From NCBI RefSeq assembly GCF_036324505.1, contig NC_086365.1, positions 7,622,655-7,686,654 of the forward strand: a DNA stretch of 64,000 bases, in the 5' to 3' direction. Source of the stretch: Eleginops maclovinus. Taxonomy: Eukaryota; Chordata; Actinopteri; Perciformes; Eleginopidae. Position numbers and translations under genes: made by a program. Positions within the stretch are counted from its first letter, which is position 1. Every line of letters begins with the position of its first letter. A model generated the notes under the pieces. That model made no database searches. It saw only the letters and a list, made by a program, of their open reading frames with translations, and was not told the origin of the DNA. Shown piece after piece: positions 31,574 through 45,200 of this stretch.

Positions 31574-32082
31574 ACAGCCCATTTAAAAATACTGGAGTAC
31601 CAATGGACACAGGGACGACAATGCCATGGATTTTTTCTTGTCCTCCAAAATGTGAGATATTGAATCTGGAGCAGGTTTTAGGGGCTGAACTGAGATGATT
31701 GAAGCCCCCTTTATTTCTCCAATGAGAGCTAGTGGTGGACTGCGCCAGCTTAAAAGCACGTGGGACCTTATTTTATTGAGAGATATATTGTCTCACACAT
31801 TCCTACGTAAGATTTCTTCTGCTGTTGCTGCTGCGGCTAAAGAAGTTGAGGAATTCAACGCTTTGGCCAAGTGCTTTCTATTTTAAGTGACTCCTTTTGA
31901 GCGCATTGATTAAAACTGAATCTTTTCCTCTCTGCAGCACTTTAGCCTAAGATGGACTGAGGGAAAATGGACACAAAAAGAGAGGGAGACCTAACATACA
32001 CCAACTAAATGACCCCCCTGACATGGAACGTGGATGGAGCACATCAATTTTCTATGACAGTGGACATTCGTTCATACAGGAA

Positions 32083-32120
<38 letters not shown>

Positions 32121-32600
32121 TGTGTGTCTGTGTGCTGCTGACATGTTGTGCAAAGCACCAAGAGTGACGCTGAACAAGCCATACAAGCCACTACAGGTGG
32201 ATAAATCTTAGCCAGTCCAGGTGTGCCTGTGTTGAAGAGTGAATGGATTTTACCCCGAACGTGAATGTATTTGCAAATGTGTGTGTGAGACAGAGAGAGA
32301 GTGTTTGATTGAAGAGAAATACTTTGAGCACGGTCCAGATTCAGTCCAGCTCTTAAGCTTTTCTGTAGGTTTGTGTACACTTTCAACAGCAGCCGTTCCA
32401 ATGTTTATGATACAGCGTTGTGTATATTGATTTATCTCATATTACACTAATTTCAGAAAATCCTTGTTATTCCTTCCTTTTGTGCTCTTGTACAGTATTA
32501 TTTGTATATATCTATATAAATATTATGCTCATCTTTCTCCCTCTGTTTAATTGTTTTTGTATGTCGTAATATTAAAGGATAATTACAGCTTTGGTCTTAT
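31574..32600 (+). other. ntn4: ntn4 3' UTR
   Basis: Follows the TAG and includes a short (TG)n run at about 32084-32120. An ATTAAA hexamer at 32571-32576 is a possible end, with AATAAA at 32650-32655 and 32690-32695 as later alternatives. Confidence 0.5.
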
Positions 32601-33357
32601 TTTCACAGTTTTGGCTATCATGTGTTTCAGCTAAAAAAAAATGTGTATTAATAAAGTAGTTGCTGAGATATGGGAACAAATCATGCTTCAATAAAGTTCA
32701 ATGGAGCAAGAAAGAAAGACGGTTTGACAATTAAAAAGTCGTAGGCAAGACAACAGTTCAGCAGGACTTTGTAAAATAATTTCATTTGAAGGTGAAACTA
32801 AATGTAAGCACATCAAAAGGTCTGCTGTATTTGCTTATAGGCCAGTCAGTCTACCTTACATGTTTCAGTTTTAACTTCCATTAGTCAGCGTTTAACTTGG
32901 CCAAAACTACAAAACTGACACCCATGCTTTTATGAACACAAGGTATCCTTTAATAGGCGTATCTGTCTTTGTTATTGAAACCTTGTTGCTTCCCAGACAC
33001 ACTCACATGAACTCCAGTTCTCAACAACAGTTGATATAACTATCCAAGCCTTGAAATACTTCACATAAATTGGACAAAAATATCCTTATCACCCTGCTCT
33101 TTCCCACACACACACACACAAACGCAGTCTCTTTAGGTGTCCCTTCTGATTAAGTCATCCATCACTCTCACTCCCAAAACACTCTCCCCTACATTCACAC
33201 AGCGCCACAGAATGTAGACCATAACAGAGAGGCCGGGCCGAGCGCACACGCTCTGTTTGAGTTTGGTCGGCCTGCGTGTTTCTCACCGCCTCCTCGCCTA
33301 CTTGCCGTGACGTGGTTGGTTGAGAGGTGTGGACACATTCCTGGCGCGTCGAGCAGC

Positions 33358-33370
33358 GGGTCAAAGGTCA
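33358..33370 (+). promoter_or_regulatory. DR1-type nuclear receptor motif
   Basis: GGGTCAAAGGTCA is two AGGTCA-like half sites one base apart, the DR1 layout used by RXR heterodimers and HNF4. It lies in a GC-rich island with CpGs (CGCGTCGAGCAGCGGG) just upstream. Function is inferred only. Confidence 0.35.
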
Positions 33371-33604
33371 TTCACCTGTCTGCCGGCCTCGCCTCCTCTA
33401 CAGGAGGTGAGCAGGAGTGGATGTTATTTCCCAGCCGGATAACCTCCTGTACCCATGTTTCCTTGTTCACGGCCCATTCACAGATTAGTGGCAGAGGGGT
33501 CACGGCTCCTCCTTGTTTCTGCCAAGTTGTTTCCAGACAGCAGGGGAAGGGTGAGCGAGTGCACACGGAAAGTGGAATGTGTCTGGAGGGAATGCCTCAA
33601 TACC

Positions 33605-33740
33605 AGTGGTGGGAAGTAACTAAGTACTTGTACTTTAGGTACTCGTAGTATTTCCATGCAATAGTACTTTAAACTCAATTCAGAAGGAAGTTTTCCCTTT
33701 TTCGCTCCACACATTTATCCAACAGGTCCTCACAGATACA
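33605..33740. repeat. Teleost AAGTACT-rich interspersed repeat
   Basis: Begins AGTGGTGGGAAGTAACTAAG and continues GTACTTGTACTTTAGGTACT. It is a second member of the family at 6126-6310. Confidence 0.55.
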
Positions 33741-34544
33741 TCATTTATATTTTCCTCTGCCAAGGAGGTTGTGTTTGAGGCTTGATTTGTCTGTTTGTTT
33801 GTCTTTCAACAGGATTATGTAAAAGCTACATGGCAAATTTACATGAAACTCTGTGGATGGGTGCCAATGAAACCCAATAAAATATACACTTCGATTAACA
33901 TTTAAAGATAAGGCACTAATGCTTCAATCAAAGGGTTTCGAAATAATCCCAAAATTCTATTTACATGAACGCCCCTTCAAAGTTTTGAGTTTGGGCCTCT
34001 TGTCAGACTTCAAATGTATGTTACCAAAAACTTGCCTATAGAAATTGCAATTTATTACACGTTCGCTTCACTACTGTAAAGCAACAGGTTTTTTCATGTT
34101 GGAGAATGAACATAAGTGATGGTATCAAAAATTCTCTAGTCCAGTGCCATTAAACAATAATAGTTTTTAGCAGTTCCAACAAAGTGCGATTCACTGTATT
34201 TGTGAAGTAAAGGTCAAATGATCTTATGCTGTATATCCCAAAATAGAATATATAAAATTGTATATTAAGTAGATTCACCTTCAGCAGGTAGAGCAGTAAC
34301 ATCCTGTGTACATCAGTCAGAGGGCACAAACCAGAAATTCCACTACAGTTTGCTGCTAATACTTCTGTACGTTTACGTTTAGGTTGAAAGTTGTATTTTT
34401 ACTCAAGTAAAGTGCAGAAGAACTCTTTCTACTAACTGCTCAGTGCAGTCCAGGTTAGTTGCTGTAACTGGCCTTGAAGCGTAGACGCAACAGGGAGTTG
34501 CAAACAGATGAACTGATGCAGCCGAGCCATGCACCTCCCCTCTC

Positions 34545-34572
34545 CCTCTCTCTCTCTCTCTCTCTCTCCCTC
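34545..34572. repeat. (CT)n tract
   Basis: About 28 bp of CT followed by further pyrimidine-rich sequence to 34600. Confidence 0.85.
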
Positions 34573-34740
34573 ACTCTCTCTGTGTCGCTCTCGCTCGCCC
34601 ACACTCATTGTCCCCAGATTGACTGGCCATTCTCAGCCTGTGATGGAGATGTACTGTGGGGGGTTGCATGGTGTGGGAAACTACTTGATGAATGAGTGTT
34701 TGGCATGCTTGCAATGATGCATAGTTTGCTCCAGTATAGC

Positions 34741-34874
<134 letters not shown>

Positions 34875-37421
34875 GGAGTCATAAATGCATGTGTGTGTAT
34901 ACGAGTGTGTGTGTGCCTGTATGAACACAATGCCCCGCTTGTGTTGCTATAGAATGGAGTTATGGCCTTTGTCCTGTCAGCATTCTTGTGTTGCTATTGG
35001 CCATGGAGTGCATGGCAGCTCCCGCAGGCTTGGGGACAATAACCCCCCCACCTTCCCCTCCTCTCGATGGGAGTCACAATGCGCTCTTCTGCAGCACCCA
35101 TTACCCTGAGACACATGCTCCCCAAACTGGCCTGCTATGGGTGTCACACAGCTATCGGCACCCAAAAGTCCCAAGGCAGGCAGAGGGAAGGAAATAGAAA
35201 GGCAAAATAAATATGAAAAAAACTGGGAATTTCTTTTCAGGAGCATGGTAAGAGGAACTGTGTGATGGATAAGTGAGTCATGTGGTCAGTATTATCCCAT
35301 CAGCTGTGATTCACTTACTGAGGATATGAGGAGATTATGGTGTATAGAAAACCTTCACCTAAAAATATCCAGCTCAGTCCTCAGAAACTATCGATTCTCT
35401 TTGCGTTTAACATAAAGGGTTACTATGTTGTCTTTCTTCCTGTTCTATTCCCATGTTTGTATGTTGGATGTTTTTATAGGAAAACGTTTTGTGAAATTAA
35501 AAGTTTTAATCTTCGCCACTCACAGGCTCACACCGGACAACTAGCCATGACATTGAAAATATTTCAAATAGCAACAAAATACACTTTCTATACGCCCAAA
35601 ACAACCAACTCTGTCAACAGGCAATCCCCTCTCCAACTGTTATTCACATTTCCACCTTTATCTTCTGGCAACAGGTCCTATGTCACACTAACAAACAGGC
35701 CAAATCAAGTGAAAGGTATTTAAAATGTTTAATTTCTCTGTAAAGCCTTTTCTATAATGTTGTCAGACCCTAGCTGAGCCTGTTGGTGGAAAAATAAGTA
35801 TGTTTAGTGGATGTTCACTTACAGTGCGGAATTCCCAAGTGGATTGCATTGCAGCCCGTTTCTGAGCTGCAGCGCCCTCAATACTGGACCAATTTCATAA
35901 ATGGTTGTGCCCATTAGTCACTTAGAGAGAAAAACATTGGAAAATAGTATCCAGGTTGAAAAATACCAAAGTCACCCTTTAATTGCTCGCAAAAACACAC
36001 ACATGCATGCACACACGCATCAGGAATGTTTCTGTACCTGAGAATCATCAGAGCAAGCCAGAACAGGGAGGGCAGTGTTGACATAGCAGAGTGATTGAGA
36101 CGCTACTGCTGATTATTATACAGCCATGAAAACAAGGTCCTGATTTCATCGAGGCATTATGAACAAACGTATGCATCAACGTGACAACAGACAGACAGTT
36201 TGGTAGGAATAACAGGACCTTATGACAAGCCAGGACACTCTTTTAAAAACAGATTAAACATCAGGAACTGTCGAGTAGCCAAAGCTAACATTCAGCCTCA
36301 ACAGGCCGCAAATCTGAGAGCAGAATTACATGAGATAAGTTTGTTTACTGGCAAAATAAAGCATTTCCCCCTGGCTCCATTCACTAGCATCTGTGTTTTC
36401 ACCCGCCACAAAACCAATAGCGTATCCAGCTGTGTTATCACCACCATGAAACCACCGGAATGGCTTCCTTTCACTGACACTATCCAACCACCATTCAATA
36501 AAAACAGGTTGCAGTGGTGCATGTTTCTTTGTGTGTGTTTATGAATTGCTTTTCTTAAAGGGCCAGGTGACAAACCCTTTGCATTAAGGCTCAAGTTTAG
36601 GGTTTAGATAAGGGTTTATTTTCAATGTATGTGTTAGGTTCTCTTTATCGAACTTTACCTTTCAAGCAAACAGTACTATCTCTCTAATCACATGCCACTG
36701 ATGATCGATTTATTTGTATTGTTTGTCCTAATTCAAACATTGTTGTCGCTGCCCTAAACATAACCATGGGTGCCAGTAGAAAGAGCCACCTGACATCGGT
36801 AAATGTAAAAGGAATGGTTTGGTATTTTGGAATAGAATTATTCATTTTCTTGCAGAGATGACAATAAAACTATGAAGTTTCTACGAGCAGCAGGTTAGCT
36901 TAGTACAATGACTTGCGGTAGAAACAGCAAACATTGGCCAGAAGGTCAGGAAGTCTGCCTATTACCCCCTTCTTAAAATACCTAATCGGAGTCTCAATGT
37001 AAACCAGAGCTAAGATTATCAAGGGGTCAACACTTGTTAAGTAAATGGAAAATGGAAAAAGTATTGATATTAAGCAATATGTTAAACATAGTTGCTGCAA
37101 ATACGATGTTTGGTTTGTTATTGCACAAATAAAGAAATAAAGATGAATGACTTCCTGGAGTCTAAGATGCTGGGAGAAAACATAAAACAAGCATAGTTCT
37201 TAAAATCTCCAACTAATTTACACCTTTATAGCTTTAAGTTTTGTGTCTTAGAATCGAGATAAAGTAATGAAAGAGTTTAAAGGTGCTTCGTAGGAAGCAA
37301 ATATAACTTTTTTAACAGACTTCCTTTAAACCTGAATTATCCAATTTTCAATCAGTATTGAACAGAAAAGCTCAAAGACACAACAAAAATGTATGTTAAT
37401 AAAACCTACTCTCAGGCACGC

Positions 37422-37423
<2 letters not shown>

Positions 37424-37517
<94 letters not shown>
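37424..37517. repeat. (CA)n microsatellite, intergenic
   Basis: CGCACACGCA variants lead into about 88 bp of pure CA. Confidence 0.95.
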
Positions 37518-37518
<1 letters not shown>

Positions 37519-38718
37519 AAAACCTCCCTTATCACAAATATTTCTGCAAATCTGACAAATGTATTCCCTGGTACTGTATTATAATTACATCCACACACCC
37601 ATGGGAAAAATATCCTTCTCTGTAGGCTTTAGCTAACTGTTTACTGTTTGGTGCTGGGAGGGTAGCTTATTCCAGTTGTTATCGGTTTGTTTGCTGAAAA
37701 CAAGGGTTCATGTGAAACACGACATTGAGACGTATGATGAAATGCTGTAAAATCCAAACAATGAGCTTAAAAAGCATCAAAGCAAGGCCGGGCTGCGAGA
37801 TTGAGGGACATTTCTCTAGACTTTGTCTCTAAACATTTTAATTTCATAGTAAACTAAACAATATTGGTTAATGCAAGTGAATCAACACGAGGTCCTCAGA
37901 GGTAATGTAACAGAAAAATGTGTGTTTATGAGATGAAAAGAGGACAAGGAGGGAGAGAGGGAGGGAGAGTTAGCAAGTGTGGACATGACGGCGTTGAAGG
38001 CCCGGGGACACAGAGAGAGAAAAACATTAGAGGTGATTCACAGGCATCGCATGGCACATCAACACATACCTCTTTCTCTAAGTCACTCACAAACGCCCCT
38101 TAATCTCTCTCACACACACACCTCTGGTCTATTGAAACTCACATACACTAAAGGCACACAAATATTACCCCACTCCTGCTGTTCAGCGGGGGTTTAGAAG
38201 GCTTGTATGGATCAGTTCCCCACTAATCAGTACATGAGAGGGATTCTTCACATGCAGTCAGGTTGCGTGTGTTGAGATTACAGTAAAAGCCCTCCTTCAG
38301 GCGCAATTTCCTGAATGAAAAGGACATGTCCTCACCTTATTCTCTCATAAAGATTTATGTGAAGTTGCTGTCATATTTATACATGGATTCACAATGTGAT
38401 ATAATAAAAACAAACACGTTTTTTTCTCAATGATGATGAAATATTCTTGAACAATTCATCACATTGAAATTGTAATTTCCCCTGTTTTTTAGTTGAGACA
38501 TAAATCCGCACAATAAACATTAAGGTGTTTTTGCTGGGTTGGTCAGATAGGATCTACATAGAGTGTGCCACCAGCCCCCATTCACCAGCATGAGGTGCTA
38601 CACCTGCATCCTACACCAGCACATAAGACTTAAAATACCTCCTAAAGGAACAACTACATGGCCTTAGGGTAGGAGGATAATATACACACACTTCTCCATG
38701 AAAGAAGGGGCTTTTCAG

Positions 38719-38790
38719 GGTAAAAGCAAAAGTATTCAGATCTTTTACTTGATAAATAGTACCGGCCCTAGAAATATTATTTTGCAAGAA
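38719..38790. repeat. Fragment related to the AAGTACT repeat family
   Basis: Contains AAAAGTATTCAGATCTTTTA followed by CTTGATAAATAGTACC, typical of one end of this fish repeat. Confidence 0.45.
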
Positions 38791-39088
38791 AGTAGCAAAA
38801 GACAAAATACTTGTGTTATGCACAATGAGCCCTTTCGCGGTGTTTTAATATCCTATATTTTATATCACTATACACTAATAATGCATTAACATGTTAGAAT
38901 TGCAAGTTTGTTTTGAGTAGTCCTTTAATCTATAACATATATATCGTGTACTCTAATTACTAGATTCAAATGAAAGAAGAGATGTAAGGAAGCTACTTTA
39001 TAAATGATTAACATCAGATGGTTATTGTTCACTGTAAGGAGGTGCATCCATTGTATTAATAGGCCTATTTGAGAGTAAACGATTCAAC

Positions 39089-39103
39089 AGTTCCCTCTAG
39101 TGG
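39089..39103 (-). promoter_or_regulatory. Near-match CTCF motif
   Basis: On the minus strand the sequence reads CCACTAGAGGGAA, one base off the core consensus. It lies about 650 bp upstream of the usp44 first exon. Confidence 0.25.
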
Positions 39104-39699
39104 TATAAAATGGCACTACTTCATCAGGGCAAAGCAGTGATTTTATCTTGGTGTGTTGATTATTTTAGTATCAAGTGACACTTTTCTTGTGTCATTAAGT
39201 AGTGTTTTCTTGTTTTTTTATTCATCCATGTTCCCTACTTTGTTTATAGGTCTTCAATTGCTTAGTGATTGGTATTGTTATATAGTGTTACTGCTACATG
39301 TTTATCTATTTTTCTAATGTGTGCAATATTGTTGATACACTTCTCACATACTTAAATCCTATTATGTGTATGTTTGAAAGTAAATAAAGCTACATGTTAT
39401 GTAGGTCATACCATCTTATTGTAATTAAAAGTTGTATGAAAAGTCCAATGCATTCATTGTACGGTTGAACCTGTACTGCTCTTCATCCTGCAAAAGACTT
39501 ATGAGTAACAAGTGAAGTGAAAACTGAAGTCACAACTGAACAGAACTGAATAACACCCATCACCAAAATAGTTGACACCAAAAAGGACTGACTATTAAAA
39601 TGACAGTATAATTCAAATCTAAACACACATAGTGATCACCATCTTCTTCCTCATCCCCATCATCATCAACAACAAACAACAACAAAAACAACAACAACA

Positions 39700-39805
39700 A
39701 CGTCACGTCTCGAGGACGCGCTTGAGCCTACACCACGCGACAGGGACTGACAAGATGGCGATCATTTTAGAAACAGAGGAGTTACTGCCGTGAAGGAGAG
39801 GCTCG
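39700..39805 (+). promoter_or_regulatory. usp44: usp44 promoter and first (non-coding) exon
   Basis: CpG-bearing sequence (GTCACGTCTCGAGGACGCG) leads into AAGATGGCG at 39752-39760, a YY1-type start-site element. A donor follows at CTCG|GTATG (exon end 39805). A 12-codon uORF starts inside the YY1 element (39755-39793). The boundaries are inferred from motifs and the long intron to 42056. Confidence 0.45.
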
Positions 39806-42056
39806 GTATGCTGCTTTCTTTTCTCTCACAGTCATTCATATTTAACATGCTAGAAGTGTAGCTGATGATAGGTTAGTTGCGGTTTAGACACGTCCGGTCG
39901 GCTGCTTTTAAAGCCTAGCCGGCCGCTGGGAGCTGACCCCTGGTTAACGCATGAACTTGTTAGGATTATCTCAGTTAGCCTGAAAGGCTAATGCTAACTA
40001 GCATGCTAGACTACTGTTAGCAGAGCAGCTAGAGCTCACAAACCTCTTTTAAAAATACAAGAAAACGGTAGATTTGACATACGTGGCTCTTGTTGTGTAC
40101 AACTTCACGTATGTGTTGGGGTTTTCTTGATAATCGTTCTGTGAGGTTTTTAAGTGGTTTGACTGACATCTATGTATGATTTTAATGTTTTGTAATAGCA
40201 ACTCCTCATAGCTGTATTAATTACATGCTAGCAGTAGCTAGCATACCTTAGCCGGAGAGGCAACATTACCTAAAAGTTGGGCTGTGATGACTGTCCTTAT
40301 TACGCTTCTCGTTTTGCCGTTATGTCGTTATGTCGTACATATTGTTGAAATGCTTAACAAGGGCACCATGTTGTGTTGAGACTTAGTTAACCTGTAGTAA
40401 TGTGAGGCTGTGGGATGATCAGGCACTTAAGACCATGCAGTCACAAGGACAAACCAGGCTAAGCGCGCTAACTGGCTGATAAAACTTTGGTGACATTAGA
40501 AACTCTGGAAACTCTCCGAGAGTCTTCGAACTGTTTGCTATATAACAAGTTCACTATTTACATATGAAGCGGGCGACTTTATTTGTAAAGCTCTGTTGTG
40601 ATACCTGTAACTTACACTGTGGGTTATCCTTTGCGATGTTATGATGTGGACATTGAAGTTACTGATTACAGTAGTGCCACGTTATTCTGCACCTTTGTTG
40701 CTTATACGGATAGCACCTAAGGTTTCAGACTTACATTATTTTATGCTCTGTGATTGAGCAAAGTTTATGTTAGTTATCAACTCAACGGGGTCTGTCTGCA
40801 GTGGCTGGAAACACTCAAGAAATTCAAAACTGATGAACATTTACTGAATCAATACGCCCACTCTCACTACAATAACTGTTAAACTAACACCAAAGTTGAT
40901 CTGAATCCCTTGTTTGGCTTTTCAGATGCTAAATGAAAGGAAGCAATTGGAATGTAGAAGAACAATATATTTTGTTTTCCTTGTCCTCCCAACACTTTCT
41001 CTATTTTCTTAATTTGCCATTTTCTAGCAGCACATTTCCTTCCCTGGTTTTCACTCTTTCATTTCCCCAGAAGGGTTGTCCTGTACCCAGACAAAGGCTG
41101 CACCCTTTTGCAAGCTCAGTCACCCTTTTGTTGGATAATCTTACTTCTTTGACCTCAGTGGGGGGGTTGATAGGGCTCAGCCCACTCAAGGATCCCAACT
41201 TGTTCAACTGAGGTACACCAACCCCCAGAGATGTGAAAAGAAGCCAGCTTGAGAGAAGACTGATTGTTGGGTATTGGGTTGCCTTAAAACCAAAGTAAAA
41301 CCCATTGTTTAAACTGAGTTTTTTGGCAACTCACCCACAGACAGAAGACCCAAAAAAAAGACTGGGATTGCCATTTATAAGCAGTCCATTACTGTAGAAC
41401 AGTTTGATAGAGGAAAATGTGTTTATATCCCTGTGATGTCACTATGTCTAATGTCACTGTGCCTGCTGAGTTTTTATCTGTATGCAGTCTGTTGACTATC
41501 TCTGGAAAAGCTCAAAAGGTTGTGTTGTTTACAGTGGCACATCCAGGTTCAATAGCCCATGTTAACTAGCAAACCCTTCTGTTTTCAGTGGATGCGCCTG
41601 GCAACACTCACTGCGTCATGTTTATCAACCAGTTATTTAACTGTTGGCCCGTTTTTCTGTAGGGAAATGTTAACGTCTGCTTGCCACCTGGCAAGTGTAG
41701 CTATTGCCTCATAAAAACACTCATTGGACACTAGCCATATTGACATTTAGATACGTTTGTGGTTACACCAAAATAATCAGATGTCGTTATGAGGTGTAAA
41801 TACACCATTTTGAAATCCTATTGGTTTCCTCAAATTTGAATAGGGCCAATCCTTCCCGGGGATGGAAAAGATTTTTACTGTCATTGGGATTGCAAGAATT
41901 TACTTGAAATTTTATTTTGCTTTAAGGGTAGGTTTTCAAAAGATTACAAACACATAATTATGAGGATTTTTTTTACAGCTAATGCAATCAGTTCCATGTA
42001 TCTATCTATCTTATATTAATCTTGACTAACCACATCTGTTCTCTCTCCCCTCTAGA
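39806..42056. other. usp44 leader intron
   Basis: A 2.25 kb intron in the 5' leader ending in the acceptor TCTCTCCCCTCTAG before AAGCCACC. It contains no supported exon. Its first part has the GCTAGC-rich text common near fish promoters. Confidence 0.4.
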
Positions 42057-42063
42057 AGCCACC

Positions 42064-42117
42064 ATGCCCTGGGAGGGTCCCATTTCTCAGCTCACCATGG
42101 TCACCATGGTGATATGA
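42064..42117 (+). CDS. Upstream ORF (17 codons) in the usp44 leader
   Basis: The ATG at 42064 has a perfect Kozak context (GCCACCATG) and a 17-residue frame, MPWEGPISQLTMVTMVI, ending TGA 42115-42117. This is 97 bases before the usp44 ATG. Two further ATGs lie in the same frame. Likely translation-repressive rather than a functional peptide. Confidence 0.5.
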   Translation: MPWEGPISQLTMVTMVI

Positions 42118-42214
42118 AGCCAATGTGAAACGTTGAAACACACAGACTCACACACAGACAGTCAGGCTCTAACTGACACGGTCCGCCATCCAGCTGGGCA
42201 GGCCGGCGTGTGTA

Positions 42215-45200
42215 ATGGACAGGTGTAAGCATGTGGGGCGGCTGCGACTAGCCCCAGACCACTCCATCCTCAACCCCCAGAAGTGGCACTGCGTGGACTG
42301 CAACACCAGCGAGTCTATATGGGCCTGCTTGGGCTGCGCTCATGTGGCGTGCGGGCGCTACATCGAGGAGCACGCTCTGCAGCACTTTCAGCAGCAGCAC
42401 CACCCGCTGGCTATGGAAATTAATGAACTGTACGTTTTTTGTTACTTGTGTGACGACTATGTCCTGAATGACAACACCACTGGAGACCTGAAACTTCTTC
42501 GTAGTACGCTCAGCGCCATCCAGAGCCAGCGCTATGAGGTCACCACACGTAGTGGGCGCACTCTCCGCTCTGCTAGCGCCGCCGCCGATGCCCTCATTCC
42601 ATCATGTGCCCGGGAGCTTCAACTGAGGGATGAGGACAGGATGTTTACTGCGCTATGGCATCGTCGCAGGGCGCTGATGGGACGTGTTTTCCGCTTCTGG
42701 TTTGCACTGACTGAATGTGGGAAGAAAAGAGAGGAAGAAGAGAGAAAGAAAGATGAGGATGAAGAACAGAAAAGGGAGGCAAGGGAGAGGAGGAAGGCTA
42801 TGAAAAGACAACTACAGGTGGAGCTGGAGAATGCTCCTCTCAGGAAGAGTCGGCGGTTACATCGAAAGAGCCAGAGAGTAGCAGAAGCTCCAGTTGCAAC
42901 ACCAACCACTCGGAGTGCACGCAAAAAGAGAAACACCCCAGTGCCCACGTCTGTCACACGCAGGCCAAGGACTCAAAGCCCTGCCAGGGCTACCCCTAAG
43001 AAAGGTGGGCGGACAAAAAAGGTCCAACCACCTCCCAAAACTAGGAGCCGTTCTTCTGCCCACCGATCTAAGCCCAAAGCAGGGACCCCCTGTTCTACCA
43101 GAACACCTGTTCGCCGAAGGCAGAGTACCAAACAAGGTGGCTCACCTTTTAAGCGACGCCCGACAGTCACTCCTGGAGTGACGGGTCTGAGGAATTTAGG
43201 CAACACCTGTTATATGAACTCCATCCTTCAGGTGCTCAGCCACCTCCATTTCTTCAGGGAGTGCTTTCTGCGCCTTGATCTGACGCAGGCACTGGAGCTG
43301 CTCGCATCCGCCGTCCATGGCCAACTGACGGGGAAAGCCTCGTCCCAGTCCACGCTGATCCAAAGGAGGGGATTCCAGGCCAACTCAGGATCCGGGGCAG
43401 GGCTGAGCGGCGGGGCCTCACGGGCTCGTAGCATGGAGCTGATCCAACCCAAAGAGCCCAGCTCGAAGCACATCTCTCTCTGCCACGAGCTGCACACCTT
43501 GTTCCAGGTTATGTGGTCTGGCAAGTGGGCGCTGGTATCGCCTTTTGCCATGCTCCACTCAGTTTGGCAGCTGATCCCGGCGTTCAGGGGCTACGCCCAG
43601 CAGGACGCTCAGGAGTTCTTGTGTGAGCTGCTGGACAAGGTGCAGCACGAGCTGGAGAGCACTGGCAAGCACACTACCACAGCTGGAGTCCCACAGAAAC
43701 GACTCATTAAGCAGGTGCTGAGTGTGGTCAACACCATCTTTCATGGTCAGCTGCTCAGCCAGGTACGTCACACGCAATCACTTTCACATAACCATTAACT
43801 AACTGAGCAATGGTCACAAGCTTCACCTGACTCACTCAGCATGTTGTCTGCACACCAGGTTTATTATAGTACACAAAATACTGTTGGGATTTAAAAATAA
43901 ATGAAGAAAGACTTAACTGAAACCATAGGAAAATATTAACAGTTGTGATATAAATTCAGTTTTACCGTTTAGCTAGTACGTCACCATCAAGGACAAAGTT
44001 TACCGCATGAATTTCCCTCCAACAGTTTACCAGACTTTAAATTCTAGGAGCGTAACAATGAATCGCTGTTTTTTTCATATGCAACCTAGTCTTGTTAAAT
44101 GGAATAACAAGATGATTGAAATATTGTAGTAGATCAAATAAATATATACAAATCAGAACGTATTCTTTCTGTAAAGCTAAAACTAAACTTAAATGAGCAA
44201 AAGCACTCTTAAAGCTGAGTAAAATGAAGAGCTAATTAATATTCCAAGCTATGCTATCCCTGCTGTACCAATGAACCTACCTATCTGCCCACACACCCTA
44301 TTGATAATTCAACAGCCTCATCAGCGCTCACTGAAATGCATGATTCAGATTCAAATGGCCTTGATGGTTCATCACTTAAAATCTCTAACTGCAGTCAAAT
44401 TCAACTAGGTTGTTTTTTATGTGCAGTGTAATTGGAATAGTTTAGCATTTACAGATGCAGGAGAAGCTGATGACAATGTTTGTATGTATACAACAAGTTC
44501 AACATCACTTTACTGATAGACGAGAAATGGAGGATTGTCCAGAGTCGGTACGAGGAAGTTAGATTAATGACTACTTGTGGAGGCTGGGCACCCACTTTGA
44601 CACCTGCTCTTGCTGAATAGAGGGCTGTGTTAGGATTCGGGTTTCTTGGCAATCTGGCTAATCACCACGTCTGTTTTTATGTTTTTCATACGATATAAAA
44701 GGGACAGGAAACAGCAGATGGGATAAGCAGGAGAGTTAGACCAATTAAGGTTAGAATAATATGTGTAATATCTTTATTTGTCTCTCTCTCAAATGTAGGT
44801 AACGTGCCTGGCCTGTGACCACCGCTCAAACACTGTGGAATCCTTCTGGGATCTGTCTCTGGAGTTCCCTGAGCGGTACCACAGGAATAGCAGGGAGTCG
44901 GCTGCTCAGGCTTCGTGCCATTTAACTGAAATGCTGGCCAAGTTCACAGAAACTGAAGCTCTGGAGGGAAACATCTACGCTTGTGAGCAGTGTAACTGTG
45001 AGTTAAAATAATGTCAACATACGCACACTATCTTTAAACGCATAGACTTTTACATCTGGAGTTAATGGGAATCTCAAAGCTAGACTGCGCTTAGGTCTGA
45101 CTTGTGTTGTGTTGTGGTGTTTTTCCATATCTAAAGGTAGTCTTATTTACTAGATAACATAACAATGGCCAAACAATAGGAATGAAAATGTAGAATTCAC

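Noticed and set aside
42619..43777. Several 70-112 aa frames antisense to usp44
   Set aside because: Shadow frames of a GC-rich, conserved coding exon with no family resemblance of their own.
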